From contig JBPCKZ010000143.1 of NCBI GenBank assembly GCA_051003795.1, positions 1-42,116 of the forward strand: a DNA stretch of 42,116 bases, given 5' to 3'. Shown one piece after another: positions 9,004 through 16,234 of this stretch (position 1 is its first letter; each line of letters begins with the position of its first letter). The position numbers and the translations under genes are program-made. Source of the DNA: JALYXS01 sp051003795 (lineage in GTDB: Bacteria; Acidobacteriota; Terriglobia; Bryobacterales; Bryobacteraceae). Below the pieces are notes generated by a model. That model was not told where the DNA came from, made no database searches, and worked only from the letters and a program-made list of their open reading frames with translations.

Positions 9004-9462
9004 CTAATTCGGCCCGGTTAGCGTCATCCGGTAATACCGCCATTCATCGAGGCGTTTCGCGCCGAATCGCTCGTAGAAATCGATCGCGAGCCGGTTCCAA
9101 TCGAGCACCGACCATTCCATGCGCCCACAGCCGCGCGCTCGCGCTTCGGCGATCATCGCGCGAAAGAGGCCGGCTCCAACCTTCCGTCCGCGATATGCGG
9201 GCAACACGAAAAAGTCTTCCAGATACAACGTCGGGAGCGCCAGGAAGCTCGAATAGGTTTCGAAGATCAGCGTGTACCCCGCGGGTGTTCCGTCCACTTC
9301 GGCGAGAAAGGCCTCCAACCGCGGTTTGCCCCCGAAAATGTCGCGAACCAGGCGCGACTTCGCGGCTTCATCGGGCGGCGTGAGCTTCTCGTAATCCGCC
9401 AGAGCGTCGATTAGTCCGAGAAGCGCCGGCGCGTCGTCCGCGACGGCTCGCCGGATTGCCAT
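9004..9462 (-). CDS. GNAT family N-acetyltransferase (diamine acetyltransferase-like)
   Basis: The 152-residue protein is a single GNAT fold that transfers an acetyl group from acetyl-CoA to an amine. The family region is clear: AIRRAVADDAPALLGLI at the N-terminus, the central strand LYLEDFFVLPAYRGRKVGAG containing the acetyl-CoA pyrophosphate loop, and the C-terminal DWNRLAIDFYERFGAKRLDEW. This resembles spermidine/spermine or diamine acetyltransferases, but the substrate is not certain. Start ATG 9462 gives the standard N-terminus; ATG 9480 is an in-frame alternative. It is divergent from the dipeptidyl peptidase gene with 58 nt between starts. Confidence 0.85.
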   Translation of the reverse strand: MAIRRAVADDAPALLGLIDALADYEKLTPPDEAAKSRLVRDIFGGKPRLEAFLAEVDGTPAGYTLIFETYSSFLALPTLYLEDFFVLPAYRGRKVGAGLFRAMIAEARARGCGRMEWSVLDWNRLAIDFYERFGAKRLDEWRYYRMTLTGPN

Positions 9463-9504
9463 GTCTGCATTCCCGGCCATAGCTGGAGCGATTCTAGCAC
9501 CGCA

Positions 9505-9510
9505 TACAAT
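9505..9510 (+). promoter_or_regulatory. -10-like box TACAAT 10 nt before the dipeptidyl peptidase ATG
   Basis: TACAAT with 10 nt to ATG 9521; a transcript would start only a few nt from the start codon. No convincing -35 was found. Confidence 0.3.
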
Positions 9511-9520
9511 TAGGGCATCC

Positions 9521-11680
9521 ATGTCCAAATACCGCCGCTTGACGATTGCGGTTGCGCTCGCCTGCCCGCTAATCCTGGTCGCGGAGAAAAAGCCCGTGAC
9601 CATCGAATCGATCATGAAATCCCCTCCGCCGGAGGATCGCGGATCGATTACGTGGGCGCCCGAGGGAAAGCGGTTCCTTTACGAAGAGAAGAAGCAGCTT
9701 TGGATTTTCGACATAGCTTCGGGACAAAAGCGCTTGATCGTTCCGCTTCAAAAACTGGAGGACGCCGCGACCAAAACGGAGCCGGCGGCCGTGTTCGATT
9801 GGACCAACCGGCGCGTGGGCGAACGGGACCGGCAGTGGTTTCAAGCGGGCGACCGCGTGCTAGTCGCGGCTGGCGGCGATCTATTCATCGTTACAGTCGA
9901 TAGCGGCCAGTTCGTGCAATTGATCGCGACCGATATAGTCGAGCGCGATCCCAAGCTCTCGCCCGACAACCGGTTCGTCTCTTTCCGGCGCGGACACGAC
10001 TTATACTGCCTCGATATCGCGAGCAAGAAAACGATCAGGCTGACGCGCGACGGTTCCGCGACGCTCCTCAACGGCGAAATGGATTGGGTTTACCCGGAGG
10101 AATTGGAGTTGACGACCGCTCACTGGTGGTCGCCCGATAGCCGGAGCATCGCTTATCTGCAATTCGACGTCGCTCGGGAGCCGGTGTTTCCGCAGGTTTC
10201 GCTGCTAAATCCGCGCGGCCAGTTAGAGCCGGAGCGTTATCCGAAACCGGGCGATCCAAATGCCGAAGTACGAGTCGGCATCGTGGCGGCGCAAGGCGGC
10301 GAGACCAAGTGGATGGATTTTGGCGAGCCGCGCGACCATCTTCTGGCTCGCGTCGCATGGCTTCCGAATGGGAAGGCGGTGGCGGTCGAGCGGTTGAATC
10401 GCGTGCAGAACCGCCTGGATCTGATGCTGGCCGATACGTCCTCGGGAAAATCCCGCGTGCTGTTGCACGAAGAAGATCCTTACTGGATCAACGTCGGCGA
10501 TGCGCTTCACTTCTTCGCGGATGGCCAACGTTTCATATGGTCGAGCGAGCGGGATGGGTTCCGGCACCTGTATCTTTATTCGATTGACGGCAAATTGCAG
10601 CGGCAGTTGACCAAGGGCGAATGGGAGGTGGAGAGCGTCGCGGCCGTTGACGAGAAAGGCGGGAAGGTTTATTTCATTTCGACGGAGCAGAGTCCGCTGG
10701 AGCGGCAACTTTATTCCGTGGGGCTCGACGGGACGGAACAGAAGCGGATCACCGGAACCGCCGGTACTCACGCGATCTCGATGAGCCCGCGGGCGATCTA
10801 CTTTGTCGATTCCTGGTCGAGCCTGGAATCTCCGCCGATGAAAATTGTGCGCTCCGCGGCGGGCGCACAGGTAGCGGTGTTTCGGGAGCCGGACAGACAC
10901 GATGCCGAGGAATACGACATTCTCCCAACGACGATCGTACCGGTGAAGGCTGACGATGGAACGCTGCTCTACGCCCGGTTGATCAAGCCCGCGGGTTTCG
11001 AACCGGGCCGGAAGTATCCGGTCATTGTGATGATTTATGGCGGCCCGCATGCCCAGATGGTGAAAAATGCGTGGACCGGCGCGAGTTGGGACCAAGCGCT
11101 GGCCCATAAGGGTTTTGCGATCTGGCAACTGGATAATCGCGGTTCCGCCGGCCGGGGACATCGATGGGAATCGGTGGTCTATCACAACCTGGGCGCGCGG
11201 GAACTGGAAGATCAGAAGCAAGGGCTGCGCTACCTCGATTCGCTCGGGTTCACGGACAGTTCCCGCATCGGGCTTTATGGTTGGAGCTATGGCGGCTACA
11301 TGACGCTCTACTCGCTGTGCAATGCGCCGGGGCTATTCCGGGCGGGAGTTGCGGGCGCTCCCGTCACGAGTTGGCGCAATTACGACAGTATTTATACGGA
11401 GCGCTACATGGGCCTTCCGCGCGATAACGAAGATGGCTACCAGCGAAGCGCGCCAATCAATAAGGCCGCCGGCCTCGCGTCGAAGCTGATGATCGTCCAC
11501 AACGTGGAGGACGACAACGTCCACTTCCAGAATTCCGTGCAAATGGCGGACGCGCTCGAACGCGCGGATAAGCGATATCAGATGATGTTGTATCCGCAGA
11601 AATCGCATGGCGTGACCGGTCCGGTGCGGAAACATCTGCTGGAATCGATCACGGCGTTCTTCGAGGAGAATCTGAAGTGA
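9521..11680 (+). CDS. Dipeptidyl peptidase IV (S9B serine protease)
   Basis: Exported serine peptidase of 719 residues that releases N-terminal X-Pro/X-Ala dipeptides. After a signal peptide (about 1-20) comes an eight-bladed DPPIV N-terminal propeller (about 60-480; WVYPEELEL and HWWSPDSRSIAY are typical) and an alpha/beta-hydrolase domain. The nucleophile elbow GWSYGG places Ser589; the EDDNVHFQN segment places the catalytic Asp at 664; KSHG places His696. The residues before the Asp (HNVEDD) differ from the common HGTADD pattern, though the triad is complete. ATG 9521 is chosen because it starts a proper signal peptide; the frame is open further upstream without homology. It likely works in protein scavenging in the periplasm. 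Confidence 0.93.
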   Translation: MSKYRRLTIAVALACPLILVAEKKPVTIESIMKSPPPEDRGSITWAPEGKRFLYEEKKQLWIFDIASGQKRLIVPLQKLEDAATKTEPAAVFDWTNRRVGERDRQWFQAGDRVLVAAGGDLFIVTVDSGQFVQLIATDIVERDPKLSPDNRFVSFRRGHDLYCLDIASKKTIRLTRDGSATLLNGEMDWVYPEELELTTAHWWSPDSRSIAYLQFDVAREPVFPQVSLLNPRGQLEPERYPKPGDPNAEVRVGIVAAQGGETKWMDFGEPRDHLLARVAWLPNGKAVAVERLNRVQNRLDLMLADTSSGKSRVLLHEEDPYWINVGDALHFFADGQRFIWSSERDGFRHLYLYSIDGKLQRQLTKGEWEVESVAAVDEKGGKVYFISTEQSPLERQLYSVGLDGTEQKRITGTAGTHAISMSPRAIYFVDSWSSLESPPMKIVRSAAGAQVAVFREPDRHDAEEYDILPTTIVPVKADDGTLLYARLIKPAGFEPGRKYPVIVMIYGGPHAQMVKNAWTGASWDQALAHKGFAIWQLDNRGSAGRGHRWESVVYHNLGARELEDQKQGLRYLDSLGFTDSSRIGLYGWSYGGYMTLYSLCNAPGLFRAGVAGAPVTSWRNYDSIYTERYMGLPRDNEDGYQRSAPINKAAGLASKLMIVHNVEDDNVHFQNSVQMADALERADKRYQMMLYPQKSHGVTGPVRKHLLESITAFFEENLK

Positions 11681-11693
11681 AGCGGCGGGTGAA

Positions 11694-11723
11694 GTAAACT
11701 CCGTCGCCTGCAAATCCGTCTAC
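11694..11723 (+). promoter_or_regulatory. ECF-sigma-type promoter 1 (GTAAAC-17-CGTCTAC)
   Basis: GTAAAC at 11694-11699, 17 nt, then CGTCTAC at 11717-11723. The same two boxes with 16 nt spacing stand before the sigma-factor gene at 12310-12338. CGTC-type -10 and (G/T)GTAAC-like -35 elements are a known pattern for ECF sigma factors. It drives the first LTxxQ gene; ATG 11731 begins 7 nt after the -10 box. Confidence 0.65.
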
Positions 11724-11769
11724 ACCGGCGATGAAAGAAGTGGTCATCGAAAAGGAGCTTATTTCAAAT

Positions 11770-12249
11770 ATGAAAAAACGGGTATTGCATGTTTTTGCCG
11801 CGGCGGCGCTCTCGGCATCGTTTCTGTTCGCGCAGACACCGGGGACGCCCCGCACGCCACCAACTCCCGCGGAAATTGTGGCCAATCGCGTGAGCCGGCT
11901 GACCACGCTGCTCGACCTCACGACGGCCCAGCAGACCCAGGCAACCACAATCTTTAGCAATCTACAAGCCGCGCTTTCCCCTATCATGGCGAGCATGACA
12001 ACGGCACGGACGGAACTGAACACAGCCGTTAAGGCCAATAGTCTTGCCGGCATCACGACGGCGGCTACAACGATCGGCACCCTTACGACGCAGCAGATAG
12101 AAGCTCACGCCAACGCCGATACGGCATTTTACGCGATTCTGACTCCGGACCAGCAAACCAAGTACACGCAATTGGGTGGACGTGGAATGGGCGGTCCCGG
12201 CCCGGGAGGTTTTGGTGGCCCGGGTGGTCCTCGAGGTCCGCGCCCGTAA
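11770..12249 (+). CDS. LTxxQ-motif (Spy/CpxP-like) periplasmic protein
   Basis: The 159-residue protein has a signal peptide (KKRVLHVFAAAALSASFLFA) and a helical body with two LTxxQ-type motifs (LDLTTAQQ and LTPDQQ), the hallmark of Spy/CpxP-like periplasmic chaperone or stress-sensor proteins. It ends in a Gly/Pro-rich tail (about 135-159). ATG 11770 gives a normal signal peptide and has AAAGGAG at 11751-11757, 12 nt upstream. ATG 11731 is an in-frame alternative exactly 7 nt after the ECF -10 box and would give a leaderless mRNA and 13 extra residues. It has its own promoter and terminator, so it is probably a target gene of the sigma factor encoded next door. Confidence 0.75.
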   Translation: MKKRVLHVFAAAALSASFLFAQTPGTPRTPPTPAEIVANRVSRLTTLLDLTTAQQTQATTIFSNLQAALSPIMASMTTARTELNTAVKANSLAGITTAATTIGTLTTQQIEAHANADTAFYAILTPDQQTKYTQLGGRGMGGPGPGGFGGPGGPRGPRP

Positions 12250-12271
12250 AAGGGTCTAACGCGATGCTATC

Positions 12272-12296
12272 GGGAGCGCCCCCGTGGCGCTCCTTT
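12272..12296 (+). terminator. Intrinsic terminator after the first LTxxQ gene
   Basis: Perfect 8-bp stem GGAGCGCC / GGCGCTCC (12273-12280, 12286-12293) with loop CCCGT, followed by TTT. It lies between the LTxxQ gene and the sigma promoter, separating the two transcripts. Confidence 0.75.
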
Positions 12297-12309
12297 ACCG
12301 CGAATGTTT

Positions 12310-12338
12310 GTAAACCCGGTCCGCGCAAAGCCGTCTAC
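12310..12338 (+). promoter_or_regulatory. ECF-sigma-type promoter 2 (GTAAAC-16-CGTCTAC)
   Basis: GTAAAC at 12310-12315, 16 nt, then CGTCTAC at 12332-12338, matching promoter 1 in both boxes. ATG 12346 begins 7 nt after the -10 box, the same distance as in promoter 1. It would make the sigma gene autoregulated. Confidence 0.65.
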
Positions 12339-12345
12339 ACTCACA

Positions 12346-12951
12346 ATGGGTTGCGCCGCCACGTCTCGCTTGACGATCGGAACGAACCAGCACGTGGCGG
12401 ACGACGTTGAATCCGGTTTTGAAGCCGGCTTTGAAGCCGGTTTTGAAGCTATTGTCGCTCTATATCGTCCGAAGATCTTCCGCTTCGCCTTGGCTTCGCT
12501 GCGAGACGGCGATGCGGCGGCAACCGTGACCCAGGATTGTTTCATGAAGGCGTACAACGCGCGGGAACGGTTCCGGGGCGAATGCAGCATGGATACGTGG
12601 CTGATGCGGATCGCCGTGAACCTGATTCGCGACCATGTCCGCAACCGCCGTATCCAGTTCTGGAAGCGAACACAGTTGGCGGGAACGCCGGTCGAAGAAC
12701 TAAACGACTTCATCGACGATCGACAGCGCTCCCCTGAAACCCGGAGCTTGCAGAAGGAACAGGTTCAGGCGATCTGGAAGACGGCTGCCACGCTGCCGCT
12801 TCAACAACGAACGGTTTTCTTGCTACGTTTTGTGGAAGACATGGATTTACTCGAAATCGCGGAAGTGACCGGACTGAAAGAGGGAACCGTGAAAGCTCAC
12901 CTGTTCCGCGCCTTGCAGTCGGTTCGAGAACGTTTGGGGGCGGCAAAATGA
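12346..12951 (+). CDS. ECF (sigma-70 family) RNA polymerase sigma factor
   Basis: Alternative sigma factor of 201 residues. Region 2 spans FEAIVALYRPKIFRFALASL to FRGECSMDTWLMRIAVNLIRD (about 35-100), and region 4 spans LPLQQRTVFLLRFVEDMDLLEIAEVTGLKEGTVKAHLFRAL (about 150-190), in the usual order for ECF factors. The frame is open from 12304, but the proposed promoter ends at 12338, so ATG 12346 is taken; GTG 12394 would give a more typical N-terminus. A triple 12-bp repeat just before region 2 adds extra FEAG units. The stop overlaps the anti-sigma start (ATGA), indicating translational coupling. It probably controls its own operon and the upstream LTxxQ gene. Confidence 0.9.
   Translation: MGCAATSRLTIGTNQHVADDVESGFEAGFEAGFEAIVALYRPKIFRFALASLRDGDAAATVTQDCFMKAYNARERFRGECSMDTWLMRIAVNLIRDHVRNRRIQFWKRTQLAGTPVEELNDFIDDRQRSPETRSLQKEQVQAIWKTAATLPLQQRTVFLLRFVEDMDLLEIAEVTGLKEGTVKAHLFRALQSVRERLGAAK
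12415..12450 (+). repeat. Triple 12-bp in-frame repeat in the sigma gene
   Basis: GG(T/C)TTTGAAGC(C/T) three times in a row, encoding (Gly-Phe-Glu-Ala)x3 immediately before sigma region 2. The first Phe-Glu-Ala would suffice for a normal helix, so two units look like an expansion. Copy number could vary between strains. Confidence 0.85.
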
Positions 12952-13385
12952 ATCGGCATCTATCGCAGGAGCGGATTTCCGGATGGATTTTGGGCGAGCG
13001 CGAGCCGGAACTGGAAAGACACGTTCACGGTTGTCCGGAGTGCCAGGCCGAGGTGGTTCACCTGGGGAACGCGCTGGCGGAGTTTCGCGGCGCGGTTCGC
13101 GAAGCGAGCGCCGGGTTCCAAATCGCGAACCGGAAACAGGGCGGCGCCTGGGCGCCGGTGAAAGCGCTTTGGGCGGCGTCCGCTTTTGCCGCCGTGTTTG
13201 CAATCGCCGGTGTTTCGACGCTTTTTCACGCTCCCCGGCGAAGTGTCCCCGATGACGCCATCACGGACGCCATGCTGTTGAGCCGGATCGACACGGAATT
13301 ATCGCGGGCGGTACCGTGCCCCATGGAACCACTCACTAAATTGGTTGCATGGCAAGGCTCCCCCTCGGAATCGAATAAGCCATGA
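12948..13385 (+). CDS. Zinc-finger-type transmembrane anti-sigma factor
   Basis: The 145-residue protein starts with a short cytoplasmic domain carrying a zinc-binding HxxxCxxC motif (His25, Cys29, Cys32), as in ZAS-type anti-sigma factors. It has one membrane helix (about 73-93) and a periplasmic tail of about 50 residues. It is expected to hold the adjacent ECF factor inactive at the inner membrane. The start overlaps the sigma stop by 4 nt, and its stop overlaps the next ATG (ATGA again), giving a coupled sigma/anti-sigma/sensor operon. The layout parallels the CnrYXH metal-responsive system by analogy; the signal is not known. Confidence 0.85.
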   Translation: MNRHLSQERISGWILGEREPELERHVHGCPECQAEVVHLGNALAEFRGAVREASAGFQIANRKQGGAWAPVKALWAASAFAAVFAIAGVSTLFHAPRRSVPDDAITDAMLLSRIDTELSRAVPCPMEPLTKLVAWQGSPSESNKP

Positions 13386-13921
13386 CACACCGGGCCATTC
13401 AGTTAATCCTGCTTGTTCTTCTGACCTCGCTAGCCGGTTCGGCTCAACGGCCGCCGGATAATCCGGGCGGCGGACCTCCGGGACCGGGTTGGGACAGGGG
13501 CTTTCCGCCGGGAGGTTCGCACGGCGACCCAAACCGGCCTCCCATGGAGCGCGGTTTTCGCCCCGGGCCCGGAGGTAGATGGTGGACCGATCCGGCGCTT
13601 GTGGAAAAGCTTGGCCTCACGGCGGATCAGCAGAAGCGTATAGACGATTTATTTCAACAGAGCCGCCTGAAACTGATCGACCTGAGCGCCGCCGTCCAAA
13701 AGCAAGAGGCCGTTCTCGATCCGCTATTAAGCGCCGACCGGCCGGATGAATCCAAAGTTTTGGTGCAAATCGACCGAATCGCTCAGGCACGGGCAGAATT
13801 GGAAAAGGCAAACGCTAGAATGCTTCTCGGCTTTCGCAACGTGCTCAGCCCGGAGCAGTGGAAAAAGATGCAGAGCGACACGCCAAGACCGCTCGTCCAC
13901 CGCCGGAACTTCCAGCCGTAA
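13382..13921 (+). CDS. LTxxQ-motif periplasmic sensor-like protein (CnrX/Spy/ZraP type)
   Basis: The 179-residue protein has a signal peptide (about 1-21, ending GSAQ), a Pro/Gly-rich linker (22-65) and a helical hairpin-like domain (about 70-165). The domain contains KLGLTADQQKRIDDLF and LSPEQWKKM, the paired LTxxQ-type motifs of Spy/CpxP/ZraP/CnrX proteins. It is translationally coupled to the anti-sigma gene, so it is the likely periplasmic partner that transmits an envelope or metal signal to it. It shares motif logic with the 159-residue LTxxQ protein upstream but is not closely similar outside the motifs. Its stop codon abuts that of the convergent fic gene with no spacer. Confidence 0.78.
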   Translation: MTHRAIQLILLVLLTSLAGSAQRPPDNPGGGPPGPGWDRGFPPGGSHGDPNRPPMERGFRPGPGGRWWTDPALVEKLGLTADQQKRIDDLFQQSRLKLIDLSAAVQKQEAVLDPLLSADRPDESKVLVQIDRIAQARAELEKANARMLLGFRNVLSPEQWKKMQSDTPRPLVHRRNFQP

Positions 13922-15091
13922 TCAGAGCGGTTCGGTTCCTTCGTTGAGGATTTCGAGGTATTGATGGTAGGCGAACATCCGCCGGCGCTGTTTGCCGGTT
14001 AGTTCGCGCAGCATCCCGAGCTTCTGCATGCGCTCGATGGATTTGGCGACGGTGTGAGCGGATAAGCCGAGTTGCTCGGCGGTGTTCGCGATAGAGACGA
14101 TCGGCCGCCTTTGTAAGCACTGGTAAACCCGCAAAACGGAAGCCGACGGCCGTCCAAGGTCTTCGATCCTTTTCCGGTCCGTCTGAAACAAAGTCAAGAT
14201 CCTACGCGCCGTTTCGGCGGCTTGTTCGGAAGTTTCTTGTACTCCAGTCAGGAAAAAATCGACCCAGGTTTCCCAATCCCCATGCGTCCGGACGCGATCG
14301 AGCAGCTCGTAATACCGCTGCCGGTGAGTCTTAAAATAGAGGCTCAAATAAAGGATCGGCTCTCGAAGAGCCCCGGACTGGCACAGAAGCAACGTGATCA
14401 GCAATCTTCCGACGCGCCCGTTACCGTCCAGAAAGGGATGGATGGTCTCGAATTGGACGTGCGCCAGGGCGGCTTTCAACAAGACCGGCACCCCGGGCGA
14501 TTCCAGATGCAGAAATTTCTCGAGAGCGCCCAGGCAGTCCATCAGCCGTTCATGAGGCGGCGGGACAAACGCCGCGTTGCCGGGCCGTGTACCGCCGATC
14601 CAATTCTGGCTGGTCCGGAATTCGCCCGGGTGCTTCTCGCTACCGCGCCCTTGCGATAGAAGAACCTTGTGGATCTCCCGAATGAGCCGCAAAGAAAGCG
14701 GGAAATCCTCGCGCAGGCGCCGGAGGCCGTGATCCATGGCGGCTACGTAGTGGGAGACTTCCTCGACATCCGCCAGCGGAACACCCGGCGCTTCAAAGCT
14801 TTCGTAAAGAAGCAGATCCGACAATGAGGATTGGGTGCCCTCGATTTGGGACGAAAGGACGGCCTCTTTGCGGATATACAAGTAGATGATGAGATTCGGA
14901 TCGGGGAGAATGGAAGAAAGCCCGTCCAATCGGCCCAAAGCCTGGTTGCCCTTTTCCAAGAGCGCTTGGAAGCCGCTTAGGTCCACCGGCGGATTGGGCG
15001 GCAGATCGCAGGGAACGTACGCGCGAACTTTCTCGCCACCCACGGTGGTAACGGCGTAGGTGCCGACGCGGGATTGATAGCGGGATGCCAT
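13922..15091 (-). CDS. Fic-family AMP transferase with C-terminal winged helix
   Basis: Transfers AMP (or another nucleotide moiety) from a nucleotide to a hydroxyl of a target protein. The 389-residue protein has the canonical motif HPFLDGNGRVGR at 218-229 with catalytic His218. An N-terminal inhibitory helix motif Ser80-Ser-Gln-Ile-Glu84-Gly85 marks a class II, self-inhibited Fic enzyme. Residues 325-375 (ANTAEQLGLSAHTVAKSIERMQKLGML) look like a winged helix-turn-helix. The combination of DUF4172-free N-terminus, Fic core and HTH is common in bacterial chromosomes, and the target is usually unknown. No antitoxin gene is adjacent, as expected for class II. A perfect inverted repeat lies 22 nt upstream of its start codon and could be its own operator. 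Confidence 0.9.
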   Translation of the reverse strand: MASRYQSRVGTYAVTTVGGEKVRAYVPCDLPPNPPVDLSGFQALLEKGNQALGRLDGLSSILPDPNLIIYLYIRKEAVLSSQIEGTQSSLSDLLLYESFEAPGVPLADVEEVSHYVAAMDHGLRRLREDFPLSLRLIREIHKVLLSQGRGSEKHPGEFRTSQNWIGGTRPGNAAFVPPPHERLMDCLGALEKFLHLESPGVPVLLKAALAHVQFETIHPFLDGNGRVGRLLITLLLCQSGALREPILYLSLYFKTHRQRYYELLDRVRTHGDWETWVDFFLTGVQETSEQAAETARRILTLFQTDRKRIEDLGRPSASVLRVYQCLQRRPIVSIANTAEQLGLSAHTVAKSIERMQKLGMLRELTGKQRRRMFAYHQYLEILNEGTEPL

Positions 15092-15113
15092 GAGCGGGTT
15101 AAAGTAACTATCG

Positions 15114-15138
15114 TTCCCTTACGAAAACCTTAAGGGAA
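15114..15138 (+). promoter_or_regulatory. 8-bp perfect inverted repeat between fic and hpt, possible operator
   Basis: TTCCCTTA (15114-15121) and TAAGGGAA (15131-15138) with a 9-nt spacer, in the 91-nt divergent intergenic region. No T-tract follows the arm on either strand as a terminator would need. The position suits an operator for the HTH-bearing Fic protein or for hpt. Confidence 0.45.
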
Positions 15139-15170
15139 GGATACCGCACTTTTTTTCCTTTACGATCTGG

Positions 15171-15176
15171 TACACT
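15171..15176 (+). promoter_or_regulatory. -10-like box TACACT 6 nt before the hpt ATG
   Basis: TACACT, then ACCCCA, then ATG 15183; there is no room for a ribosome binding site if this is the -10. A -35 was not recognised. Confidence 0.35.
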
Positions 15177-15182
15177 ACCCCA

Positions 15183-15701
15183 ATGCCGCTTCGCCCCCTT
15201 CTCTCCGAGGCCAAAATCCAAGCTCGAATTCAGGAACTCGGGGCGCGGATCGACGCGGATTATCCGGAAGGCGCCCTCTACCTTATCTGCATCCTCAAGG
15301 GCGCGTGTTTCTTCCTGTCGGACTTGGCGCGCGCGATCCGCCGCGAAGCTTTTATCGATTTCATGGGCATTTCGAGCTATGGCAAAGGAAAAACCACATC
15401 GGGCGAGGTTAAAGTTACCAAGGACCTCGATATCTCGATCGAAGGCGCGGACGTGCTCATTGTCGAAGATATTATCGATAGCGGCGTCACGCTCAATTAC
15501 CTTTCTCAGCTATTGCGGCAGCGGCATCCCAAGTCGGTGCGGATCGTGGCGCTGCTCGATAAACCGGAGCGCCGGCTGCGCCCCGTCGAGGTCGCTTACG
15601 TCGGTTTCGCCATACCGGACGAATTTGTTGTGGGCTACGGGCTCGATTTCGACGAAAAATACCGCAATCTTCGGGACATCTGCGTTTTGGAGCCGGAATA
15701 G
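15183..15701 (+). CDS. hpt: Hypoxanthine phosphoribosyltransferase
   Basis: Purine salvage enzyme converting hypoxanthine or guanine plus PRPP to IMP or GMP. The 172-residue protein has the PRPP-binding motif VLIVEDIIDSGVTL at 91-104, the flexible-loop segment GISSYGKGKTTSGEV (62-76) and the C-terminal base-binding region FVVGYGLDFDEKYRNL. Length is normal. In many bacteria hpt sits between tilS and ftsH; here tilS-ftsH are about 14 kb away without it, and hpt instead precedes the tat genes by 44 nt. Confidence 0.95.
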   Translation: MPLRPLLSEAKIQARIQELGARIDADYPEGALYLICILKGACFFLSDLARAIRREAFIDFMGISSYGKGKTTSGEVKVTKDLDISIEGADVLIVEDIIDSGVTLNYLSQLLRQRHPKSVRIVALLDKPERRLRPVEVAYVGFAIPDEFVVGYGLDFDEKYRNLRDICVLEPE

Positions 15702-15745
15702 ACAGCCGGAAACAGGTAGCCTACAATAAAACAGGAGGCAGACAG

Positions 15746-16234
15746 ATGGGTCCGCTAGGGGTTCCTGAAATGATCTTCATCTTCGTTCTTGCCTTGCTCA
15801 TGTTCGGCCCCAAGAAGCTGCCGGAATTGGGCAAGACTTTAGGCAAGGCGATGGCTGAATTTCAACGCGCGAAGAACGATCTCAAATCGACGTTCGACCG
15901 CGAAATGAGAAACCTGGAACGGGAAAATGAATCGCTGAAGGAAGTCACCAACAGCTACTACCACGATAGCTACAATTACGATTACTCCTCGCACGATTCG
16001 GGCGCTTATGGGTCCGAATATCACGATTCCACCGCAACCACTAACCCCCAGATTACAGGCGCATCCGCAACTCAGGGCGCTGAATTGACGCCAGCCGAGC
16101 CGCCAGCCGGGTCCATTGCAAATGGAACCGTGCATACGGCTTCAATTGAAGAACATCCCGCTATTTCGGAGCATCGCAATCCGGATCACGCGGTAAATGA
16201 GCATTCGGCTGAGCAGACCGCTTTAAAGAGCTAA
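15746..16234 (+). CDS. Sec-independent translocase subunit TatA/TatB family
   Basis: The 162-residue protein has an N-terminal membrane helix (about 7-20), the conserved hinge FGPKKLPELGK (20-30) and an amphipathic helix (31-65), which define TatA/TatB. The remaining cytoplasmic tail is unusual: residues 70-93 are rich in Tyr, His, Asp and Ser (YYHDSYNYDY), followed by a flexible acidic/His tail. A related motif occurs in the N-terminal extension of the adjacent TatC. The ribosome site AGGAGG lies 7 nt before ATG 15746, and TACAAT further upstream may be a -10. The length favours TatB, but TatA and TatB cannot be separated from sequence alone. The stop directly abuts the tatC start. Confidence 0.9.
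   Translation: MGPLGVPEMIFIFVLALLMFGPKKLPELGKTLGKAMAEFQRAKNDLKSTFDREMRNLERENESLKEVTNSYYHDSYNYDYSSHDSGAYGSEYHDSTATTNPQITGASATQGAELTPAEPPAGSIANGTVHTASIEEHPAISEHRNPDHAVNEHSAEQTALKS

Noticed and set aside
14101..14160. GTAAACCC inside the fic gene as a third ECF promoter
   Set aside because: No CGTCTA box follows at 15-18 nt, and it lies within coding sequence.
15128..15135. CCTTAAGG palindrome as a separate operator
   Set aside because: It overlaps the larger perfect inverted repeat 15114-15138, which explains it better.
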